6,106 bases of DNA from Holdemanella hominis (lineage in GTDB: Bacteria; Bacillota_I; Bacilli_A; Erysipelotrichales; Erysipelotrichaceae). Numbering within the stretch: position 1 is the stretch's first letter; each line of letters opens with the position of its first letter. The notes under the pieces were generated by a model. That model saw nothing but the letters and a program-made list of their open reading frames with translations, had not been told where the DNA came from and made no database searches. Position numbers and translations under genes: made by a program. The DNA lies in contig NZ_JACRWH010000079.1 in the NCBI RefSeq assembly GCF_014306155.1, positions 1-6,106 of the forward strand. The letters are read 5' to 3'. Of the stretch, positions 1-5,415 are shown one piece after another.

Positions 1-125
1 ATTCCATGTTGTCATAAATTTAGTATAACTTTGGTAAATGTTGTGAAATCCGATTGAATTATGTGAAATTATCAAAATATACATCTTTTTTGGAAAACCT
101 CAATTTATTTCGTATATGAAATCAC

Positions 126-995
126 ATGAATAAATCAAAAGACAAAATTATGAAGGAATTTTTAGAAAACAATACCTATTTTGTCGATTTCTTTAATGCG
201 TACTTCTTTGATGGAGAAAGAGTTCTTAAACCAGAGAATGGTGTAGAACTTGATTCAGAGATGAATGATTCGAATATGGATCTAGAAAAACATGTGGATG
301 TGATTCGTAAGTACAATGATGGAAATCTTTATAGTGCATTCATTATTGAGAATCAAAGTTATGCGGATGCTTCGATGGTTGTAAGAGCGGCTACATATGA
401 GTATGTAGCGTATGAGCGAATGTTAAAGAAGAATAGGAATAATAAGAAACTACCTATGGTAAACATTCTGGTATTCTATACAGGTGAAAGGCCCTGGAAT
501 GCAGCAAGACAGCTTTCTGAGCTAGTCGAGGTGGATGAAAGATTTGAATCCTATTTCCATGACTGCAAAATGAATCTGATTGAAATCACAGGAAATACTT
601 CATATAATTTTAATGAAGAAGATGTGTATAATCTATTCTATATATGTCGAAGTATTTATGATCAGTCTATTTATGAAGGAACGAGTAATCATTTTGGGCT
701 TGTGAAAAGCAGTGTGTTAAAAATCGTCAAGACATTAACGGATGTAGAATGGTTGGATTTATAAGAATTAGAGGAAAAGGAGGAAATTGAAATGTGTGAA
801 GTTGAAAAGAGATGGCTTGAGGTAAAGCTAAAGGGATGAAAAAAGGAATTGAACGAGGTCGTGAAAAAAAGAGCTTGAAATGTATCAAAAAATGATGAAC
901 AAGGAATTTGGAATTAAAGCTATCGCATTCATCTTTTCAGTAAGTGTAGAGCTAATTAAAAAGCTATTGATGAAAGCTTAGAAAATGCATTATAA
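126..995 (+). pseudogene. Rpn-family PD-(D/E)XK nuclease / putative transposase, decayed
   Basis: The first 212 codons (126-764) are open and resemble Rpn recombination-promoting nucleases (PDDEXK_2-type putative transposases), DNA endonucleases linked to RecA-independent recombination. Visible hallmarks are the N-terminal NAYFFDGERVLKPE block (residues 24-37), a candidate catalytic Asp58, the E75-N76-Q77 motif and the FYTGERPW segment (117-124). The frame stops at TAA 762-764, but translation of the same frame beyond it gives ELEEKEEIEMCEV, the expected continuation, so the stop is a nonsense mutation. The frame then shifts: GKAKGMKKGIERGREK reads from about 821, MYQKMMNKEFGIKAIAFIF from about 880, and AIDESLENAL ending at TAA 993-995 in the original frame. 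The whole stretch equals about 289 codons, close to what I remember for full-length relatives. No clear ribosome binding site precedes ATG 126. A shortened nuclease-core product remains possible. Confidence 0.85.
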
Positions 996-1007
996 AATGG
1001 GGGAAAT

Positions 1008-1631
1008 ATGAATAAGAATATAAAAAGAATAAGTGTAGTATGCTTATGTATATTATTGAGTGGTTGTAGCATGTTTCAATCAGCACTTAATGATATCAAG
1101 GGCAATTTAGTAGGTAATGGATACACAATCTATACGTATGATAATTATGGTAGTGAAGTCATGGAGACAAGTGGGGATAAAATCAGTATTACAGGTAATG
1201 CGGTAGAGTCTACTTCCTATGATGAAGATGGACGTGTTGTTCGTGGCTATGAATTATCAAGTGTAATTACGATAACGGTAGACGGAAAAGAAATAGAATC
1301 ATGTGGAGATACTTGTGTTTTTGAACAAAAAGGCTTAACACCGGATGTGGATTTCATACAAGAAGATATTGATTCAAATACACATGGACAAATATCGGAC
1401 AATACGTCTGTTGCTCGTTTTATCAACAAGTATAAAAATATGTTTGGCAAAGGAAGAATTGTAGTCATTAAATCCCAATTAGGACAGCCAATTGCCGCCT
1501 ACTCTGGAGATAAGGTGTATTGGAAGATTCCAGATAATTTACCAAAAATGACGAAACTTATGATTGATGGTAAGGCTTTGTATATTCATAGAGCAAATTT
1601 TCAAATCATTGATAAAGAATTATTGGATTAG
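1008..1631 (+). CDS. small secreted lipoprotein of unknown function (DUF5052-like)
   Basis: A 207-residue protein with a typical lipoprotein signal: basic start (K3, K6, R7), hydrophobic core about 8-17, and lipobox LSGC with Cys20 as the lipidated residue, so it should be anchored on the outer face of the membrane. The mature part has no further membrane segment. It looks beta-rich and hydrophilic, with a GNGYTIYTYDNYGSEVMET block (37-54) and a single further cysteine pair, C99-x3-C103, which could form a disulfide. From memory the pattern (Gly-Asn-x-Tyr-Thr-Ile, then SSVITITVDGKEIxSCGDTC) matches DUF5052-type lipoproteins of Firmicutes; this was not checked by search. A GGGGG motif at 999-1003 lies 4 bp before ATG 1008, and an ATG at 997 is closed by a stop after four codons. 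ridA follows after 10 bp. The function is unknown. Confidence 0.8.
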   Translation: MNKNIKRISVVCLCILLSGCSMFQSALNDIKGNLVGNGYTIYTYDNYGSEVMETSGDKISITGNAVESTSYDEDGRVVRGYELSSVITITVDGKEIESCGDTCVFEQKGLTPDVDFIQEDIDSNTHGQISDNTSVARFINKYKNMFGKGRIVVIKSQLGQPIAAYSGDKVYWKIPDNLPKMTKLMIDGKALYIHRANFQIIDKELLD

Positions 1632-1634
1632 GAG
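1630..1634 (+). promoter_or_regulatory. ribosome binding site that fixes the ridA start
   Basis: AGGAG lies 7 bp upstream of ATG 1642 and overlaps the TAG stop (1629-1631) of the lipoprotein gene. This decides the ridA start in favour of 1642 over the in-frame ATG at 1564, which lies within the lipoprotein gene and would add 26 residues absent from the family. The overlap suggests translational coupling of the two genes. Confidence 0.8.
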
Positions 1635-1641
1635 AAACAAA

Positions 1642-2019
1642 ATGAAACAACAAATTAGTAGTACAAAAGGACCTAAGGCATTAGGGCCATATTCAGCAGG
1701 GATTGCTACAGAAGGACTTGTATTCTTATCTGGACAATTAGGTATGAATACAGAAGGAAATTTGGTTAGTGAAGATGTTGTTGAACAAACTCGGAAAGTC
1801 TTTGAAAATATTGGTGTATTATTAGAAGCTTCAGGCTTAACATATGATGATATTGTTAAGACAACTGTATTATTGGATGACATGAAAGATTTCGCGAAAG
1901 TAAACGAAGAATACGCGAAATACTTTGATGGTATATATCCTACTCGTAGCTGCTTTGAAGTAGCTGCATTACCTAAAAATGCAAAGGTAGAAATTGAGTG
2001 TATCGCAATCAAAAAATAG
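1642..2019 (+). CDS. ridA: RidA family 2-iminobutanoate/2-iminopropanoate deaminase
   Basis: A 125-residue protein covering the whole RidA (YjgF/YER057c/UK114) fold, the usual length. RidA is a cytoplasmic trimer that hydrolyses reactive enamines/imines such as 2-aminoacrylate, released by PLP enzymes like threonine/serine dehydratase, to ketoacids plus ammonia. Conserved features are GPYSAG at 15-20 with Tyr17, FLSGQLG (28-34), the DIVKTTVLLDDMKDF region (70-84), and the C-terminal signature PTRSCFEVAALPKNAKVEIE. Arg102 matches catalytic Arg105 of E. coli RidA and Glu117 matches Glu120, so activity is expected. It is 10 bp downstream of the lipoprotein gene and 157 bp upstream of pyrB. ridA also neighbours pyrBI in E. 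coli, on the other side. Whether it is transcribed into the pyr operon depends on the hairpin at 2121-2156. Confidence 0.95.
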   Translation: MKQQISSTKGPKALGPYSAGIATEGLVFLSGQLGMNTEGNLVSEDVVEQTRKVFENIGVLLEASGLTYDDIVKTTVLLDDMKDFAKVNEEYAKYFDGIYPTRSCFEVAALPKNAKVEIECIAIKK

Positions 2020-2077
2020 TTAAAACATATATGTCGTAAATAGAGTTCGTTCTTTGATGTATTGAAGAATTTTATTG

Positions 2078-2105
2078 TTGAAAAATCCATGATTTATGGT
2101 AGTAT
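2078..2105 (+). promoter_or_regulatory. probable extended -10 promoter of the pyr operon
   Basis: TTGAAA (2078-2083) serves as -35 box, with a 16-bp spacer to TAGTAT (2100-2105). The TG at 2097-2098 makes it an extended -10 element (TGG-TAGTAT), followed by an AT-rich run. A start near 2111-2114 would give a leader of about 65 nt that enters the terminator-like hairpin almost at once. The -10 box matches the consensus at only four of six positions, so this is a prediction from sequence alone. The preceding stretch 2020-2077 shows only a 10-bp palindrome at 2025-2034. Confidence 0.5.
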
Positions 2106-2120
2106 ATATAAAAGAGAAAT

Positions 2121-2156
2121 TGGATTTGAAAAGGGACTTTTTAAATCCATTTTTTT
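2121..2156 (+). terminator. intrinsic terminator / possible attenuator ahead of pyrB
   Basis: The arms TGGATTTGAAAAG (2121-2133) and CTTTTTAAATCCA (2137-2149) pair over 13 positions (12 Watson-Crick and one G-U at 2128/2142) around a GGA triloop, followed by seven T (2150-2156). This is a textbook Rho-independent terminator shape, although fairly AT-rich. It ends only 8 bp before the AAGGAGG ribosome binding site (2165-2171) of pyrB. No other terminator is visible after ridA, so it may end the ridA transcript. Because the likely pyr promoter lies upstream of it, pyr transcripts must also pass it, which makes an attenuator role plausible. No PyrR-type binding consensus was found by eye. Confidence 0.75.
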
Positions 2157-2176
2157 AAGGTCACAAGGAGGATTAT

Positions 2177-3079
2177 ATGAACAAAAATTCGTTATTATCC
2201 ATGAGAGATCTGTCAGTTGAAGATATCTATAGCATTCTTGATGATGCTAGACTTTTTAATAGTTCCTTTAAAGATTGGCAATTACCAATGCAGAAAGCAT
2301 TGGTTGCTAATCTTTTTTTTGAGGCTTCAACTCGAACACATTTCTCATTCGAAAGTGCACAGCACCAATTGGGATGCCAAGTAGCCGATTTTGCGGCAGG
2401 AGCATCCAGTGTCACAAAGGGAGAAACTCTTTATGATACAGTAAAGACATTTGAATCAATTGGGTATGACATGGTGGTGATCCGTCATTCTCAAGATGAA
2501 TATTTTAAAGAATTGGAAAATATCAATATTCCAATTTTAAATGCTGGAGATGGTGCAGGAAACCATCCAACACAATGCTTGTTAGACTTACTAACTATGC
2601 AAAATGAGTTTGGCACACTAGAAGGCTTAAATGTAGTAATCTGTGGAGATATCTTACATTCAAGAGTGGCTGCCAGTGATAAAGAAGCTTTAGAAAAATT
2701 AGGGTCAACCGTTCGTTTTGCCGGACCAAAAGAATGGGAAAGACCTGGCTATCCAACAATTGACTTCGATGAAGCCATTGAATGGGCAGATGTTGTCATG
2801 ATGCTTCGTATCCAGAAAGAAAGAGGTTCTGGAATGGCTGGTATGACAGATAGTGAATACTTAGAAAAGTATGGTCTTACAAAAGAACGTTATGCAAGAA
2901 TGAAAGACAAGGCTATCGTGATGCATCCAGCTCCTGTTAATCGTGGTGTTGAAATTGATACGGATTTAGTGGAAGCTGAAAAATCAAGAATTTTTGAACA
3001 AATGCACAATGGTATGTTGGTTAGAAAGGCCGTTATTAAACGTGGATTTGGTTTTGCTCCATTCAAGGAGGAAAAATAA
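2177..3079 (+). CDS. pyrB: aspartate carbamoyltransferase catalytic subunit
   Basis: This 300-residue enzyme joins carbamoyl phosphate and L-aspartate to N-carbamoyl-aspartate, the committed step of pyrimidine synthesis, in the cytoplasm as a catalytic trimer. The carbamoyl-phosphate site is complete: S51-T52-R53-T54, S78 and K81 in SSVTKGET from the neighbouring subunit, R103, and H130-P-T-Q133. R163 (HSRVA) and R211 (MLRIQ) match aspartate-binding arginines of E. coli, and H250-PAPVNRG is present. The length and the order of motifs match the B. subtilis single-chain type, and no pyrI regulatory subunit is seen. His55 replaces the Arg usual after STRT in B. subtilis and E. coli, a position I do not regard as essential. 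AAGGAGG at 2165-2171 sets the start at ATG 2177. It is the first gene of the operon, and pyrC starts 2 bp after its stop. Confidence 0.97.
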   Translation: MNKNSLLSMRDLSVEDIYSILDDARLFNSSFKDWQLPMQKALVANLFFEASTRTHFSFESAQHQLGCQVADFAAGASSVTKGETLYDTVKTFESIGYDMVVIRHSQDEYFKELENINIPILNAGDGAGNHPTQCLLDLLTMQNEFGTLEGLNVVICGDILHSRVAASDKEALEKLGSTVRFAGPKEWERPGYPTIDFDEAIEWADVVMMLRIQKERGSGMAGMTDSEYLEKYGLTKERYARMKDKAIVMHPAPVNRGVEIDTDLVEAEKSRIFEQMHNGMLVRKAVIKRGFGFAPFKEEK

Positions 3080-3081
3080 GC

Positions 3082-4347
3082 ATGCGTTTAATCAAAAATG
3101 GTCAAGTTTTAATTGACAATTGTGTCGAAAAGAAAGATATTTTAATTGACGAAGGAAAGATCATTCAGATTGATGATTCTATCTTGAAAGACTGTGATAC
3201 AGTAGATGCTACAGGCTTAACTGTAATTCCAGGATTAGTGGATGTACATGTGCATTTTAGAGAACCTGGACACAGTGAAAAAGAAACTATTCATACAGGT
3301 AGTTTAGCGGCGGCACATGGAGGATTTACTTCTGTGTTTGCAATGCCAAATGTCATCCCTTTTCCAGATGATGTGGACACAATGAAAGACTATCAACAAT
3401 TAATCAAAAAAGAATCTGTTGTACATACATATCCATATGCTTGCATTACATTAGAAGAGGCAAGTAAGGAAGTAGTGGATATGAAGGGCATCAAAGAATT
3501 GGGTGTACACTGGTTCAGTGATGATGGTGTTGGGGTAGCTACACCAAAAATCATGAAAGAAGCCATGGAAAAGGCGAAAGAAAATGACTGCATGATTGTA
3601 GCTCATACAGAAGATATGAGTTATCGCAGACCAGGGGCTTGTGTACATGACAGTGAAGTTGTGACATCTAAGGGCTGGCTAGGAATTCCAAGTGCTTGTG
3701 AAAGTGCACAATTGATTCGTGATTTAGAAATCACAAAAGAAGTAGGAAACGCTTATCATGCTTGCCACATTTCAGCTAAAGAAAGTGTAGAAGCATTAAA
3801 AAACGCAAAAGAATCAGGTTCGAATGTAAGTGCTGAAGTTACAGTACACCACTTATTGTTAGAAGATAAAGATGTGGTTGGACCAAACTGGAAAATGAAT
3901 CCACCTTTAAGAGGTCATGAAGACCGTATGGCTTTGATTGAAGGCTTGGAAAACGGAACATTGGATTGCATTGCCAATGATCATGCACCACACACCTATG
4001 AAGAAAAGAAGCGTTCTATGGATAAAGCACCGTTTGGGATTGTTTCATTAGAAAGCGCATTTGCCTTACTATACACAGAGTTTGTTCACCGTCAAAAACG
4101 TTGGACATTGGCTCAATTGGTAAATTGGATGTCGGCTGCACCTGCTAAGCGTTTTGGCTTAGAGAATATAGGACAAATTAAAGAAGGCTATAATGCCGAT
4201 TTGGTTTTAGTAGATTTAGAACATGAATCTTTGATTGACATAGATACATTTGAATCCATGGGGAAAAATACGCCATTTAATGGCTGGAGCGTAAATGCGC
4301 AAGTAAAGGAAACCATCGTAGATGGAAAAACAGTATGGAAAGGATAA
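3082..4347 (+). CDS. pyrC: dihydroorotase (type I, PyrC)
   Basis: This 421-residue zinc amidohydrolase reversibly cyclises N-carbamoyl-aspartate to dihydroorotate, the third step of pyrimidine synthesis. It belongs to the class I dihydroorotases typical of Gram-positive bacteria (about 425 residues). A short N-terminal beta sandwich leads to the TIM barrel, and all expected metal and catalytic positions are present: H56-V-H58 followed by FREPG, the D147-D148-G pair that replaces the carboxylated lysine bridge in this class, H175 in VAHTED, H229 in CHIS, and D300 in NDHAPH. KAPFGIVSLESAF and GKNTPFNGW near the C-terminus are family signatures. Its ribosome binding site AAGGAGG (3065-3071) lies inside the end of pyrB, with a 2-bp gap between the genes. 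carA begins 3 bp downstream, so the genes form one transcription unit. Nothing suggests loss of function. Confidence 0.97.
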   Translation: MRLIKNGQVLIDNCVEKKDILIDEGKIIQIDDSILKDCDTVDATGLTVIPGLVDVHVHFREPGHSEKETIHTGSLAAAHGGFTSVFAMPNVIPFPDDVDTMKDYQQLIKKESVVHTYPYACITLEEASKEVVDMKGIKELGVHWFSDDGVGVATPKIMKEAMEKAKENDCMIVAHTEDMSYRRPGACVHDSEVVTSKGWLGIPSACESAQLIRDLEITKEVGNAYHACHISAKESVEALKNAKESGSNVSAEVTVHHLLLEDKDVVGPNWKMNPPLRGHEDRMALIEGLENGTLDCIANDHAPHTYEEKKRSMDKAPFGIVSLESAFALLYTEFVHRQKRWTLAQLVNWMSAAPAKRFGLENIGQIKEGYNADLVLVDLEHESLIDIDTFESMGKNTPFNGWSVNAQVKETIVDGKTVWKG

Positions 4348-4350
4348 ACT

Positions 4351-5415
4351 ATGGAAAGATTATTAGTATTAGAAGACGGGAGCACATATCGAGGGCGCAG
4401 CTTTGGTGGTGAGAACTTCCGTATTGGAGAATTGGTATTCAATACTTCAATGACTGGCTATCAAGAAATTTTAACTGATAATGCATACTGCGGACAAATC
4501 GTAATGATGACATATCCATTAATTGGAAATTATGGTATCAATCGTGATGACTATGAAAGTATTGATCCAGCTACATTTGGTCTCGTAGTAAAAGACTATT
4601 GCGAACAACCAAGTAACTGGAGAAGTCAGGAAAGTTTAGATCACTTCTTGAAACGTGCAAACATTCCAGGAATCTATGGGGTTGATACTCGTGCAATCTC
4701 TCGTAAATTAAGAGATAAAGGAAATATGAAGGCAACTTTATGCAATACCGATGCAGACATTGAAAAGGTTGTAGAAGAATTAAAAAATACAGAACTATTG
4801 AAGGATCAAGTATCTTCTGTTTCAACAAAGAAGGTCTATCCTATGCCAAATCGCGGAAAGAAAGTCGTTGTGGTGGATTTTGGTGTAACAATGAGCACAT
4901 TACGCGATTTATCGAAATGTGGATTGGACTTAATTGTTGTTGAACACGATGCTAGCGTTGAAACAATTATGTCATTCTACCCAGACGGAGTTTGTTTATC
5001 AAGCGGGCCAGGCAATCCTTGTGATTTGACTAGCCAGATTGAAGTCGTTAAAGAATTAATGAAACAAACCGTTGTATTCGGTATTGGGCTAGGATATCAA
5101 TTGATCGCATTAGCTTCAGGTGCAACTGTTTCTAAAATGGGATTTGGACATCACGGATCAAATATTCCAGTTACAGAAATTGCAACAAATAAAGTTAAGA
5201 TTACTCACCAAAATCATGGATATGCCGTTGATGTAGATAGCTTAGAAGCTGCTTCATTAGAAATGACTTATCAAGCATTAAATGATAAGAGTTGTGAAGG
5301 TATTGAACATAAGGAATATCCTGCATTTGGTATTCAATTCTATCCACAAACTGGGGATGCATTATATGGTAAATTTGTAGAAATGATTGAAAAGGGGGAT
5401 CACAATAATGCCTAA
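4351..5415 (+). CDS. carA: carbamoyl-phosphate synthase small subunit with a degenerate glutaminase site
   Basis: Normally CarA hydrolyses glutamine and passes ammonia through a tunnel to CarB. This 354-residue protein has a well-conserved N-terminal domain (FNTSMTGYQEILTD at 30-43; YPLIGNYGINRDD; PSNWRS; GVDTRA) and a class I amidotransferase domain from about 171. The catalytic triad is gone: the nucleophile motif GICLGHQ reads GIGLGYQ (Gly246 for Cys, Tyr249 for the nearby His), and FHPE reads FYPQ (Tyr331 for His, Gln333 for Glu). Counterparts of E. coli Lys202 and Asn240 are Thr180 and Ser218, and the HPV motif reads IPV (Ile272). About six residues of the ASPGPHD loop after the triad are missing. 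Ser33, Gln250 and Asn288-His289-Gly290 remain. The frame is intact, so it is probably a structural or regulatory subunit of an ammonia-using enzyme. GGAAAGG at 4337-4343 supports ATG 4351. Confidence 0.93.
   Translation: MERLLVLEDGSTYRGRSFGGENFRIGELVFNTSMTGYQEILTDNAYCGQIVMMTYPLIGNYGINRDDYESIDPATFGLVVKDYCEQPSNWRSQESLDHFLKRANIPGIYGVDTRAISRKLRDKGNMKATLCNTDADIEKVVEELKNTELLKDQVSSVSTKKVYPMPNRGKKVVVVDFGVTMSTLRDLSKCGLDLIVVEHDASVETIMSFYPDGVCLSSGPGNPCDLTSQIEVVKELMKQTVVFGIGLGYQLIALASGATVSKMGFGHHGSNIPVTEIATNKVKITHQNHGYAVDVDSLEAASLEMTYQALNDKSCEGIEHKEYPAFGIQFYPQTGDALYGKFVEMIEKGDHNNA
5394..5398 (+). promoter_or_regulatory. ribosome binding site of carB within carA
   Basis: A GGGGG run within AAAAGGGGGATC lies 9 bp before ATG 5408 and inside the last codons of carA. 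The carA stop TAA (5413-5415) falls 3 bp after the carB ATG, giving an 8-bp overlap. Such an arrangement usually means translational coupling and balanced synthesis of the two subunits. Confidence 0.7.

Noticed and set aside
42..83. Direct repeat TGTGAAAT at 42-49 and 62-69 (20 bp apart) and a weak promoter-like pair TTGAAT (55-60) / TATACA (78-83) ahead of the Rpn pseudogene.
   Set aside because: Both promoter boxes match only four of six consensus positions, and short AT-rich repeats are expected by chance in this composition. There is not enough to call a regulatory site.
967..996. TTGATG (967-972) and TATAAA (991-996), an 18-bp spaced promoter-like pair just before the lipoprotein gene.
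   Set aside because: Transcription would start at about 1003-1005, leaving out or cutting the GGGGG ribosome binding site (999-1003) and leaving almost no leader before ATG 1008. The boxes also lie in the decayed Rpn tail, so chance is likely.
1564..1641. An upstream ATG at 1564 that would lengthen RidA by 26 residues.
   Set aside because: It lies inside the lipoprotein gene in another frame, lacks a ribosome binding site, and the extra residues are not part of the RidA family. ATG 1642 has AGGAG at the right spacing.
2025..2034. Perfect 10-bp palindrome ACATATATGT just after ridA.
   Set aside because: It is made mostly of alternating A/T, is short and unrepeated, and has no link to a known operator.
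1620..2090. Minus-strand open frames opposite the lipoprotein, ridA, pyrB, pyrC and carA genes.
   Set aside because: They are antisense shadows of well-supported + strand genes, without ribosome binding sites or recognisable protein features.
2089..2220. Leader reading frames through the hairpin: ATG 2096 to TAA 2156-2158 (20 codons), ATG 2089 to TGA 2218-2220 (43 codons), and a TTG at 2120.
   Set aside because: None has a convincing ribosome binding site, and both ATG starts lie upstream of the predicted transcription start. A translated leader peptide of the E. coli pyrBI kind is not supported.
2338..2343. His55 after STRT in PyrB instead of the more common Arg.
   Set aside because: The carbamoyl-phosphate contacts S51-T52-R53-T54 are complete and the position tolerates variation among carbamoyltransferases, so it is not evidence of altered function.
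4351..5415. The possibility that carA is a pseudogene or carries sequencing errors at the triad.
   Set aside because: The frame is open with good codon structure, the N-terminal domain is strongly conserved, the changes are in separate codons, and the overlap with carB is preserved. Random decay would be expected to leave frameshifts or stops, as in the Rpn gene nearby.
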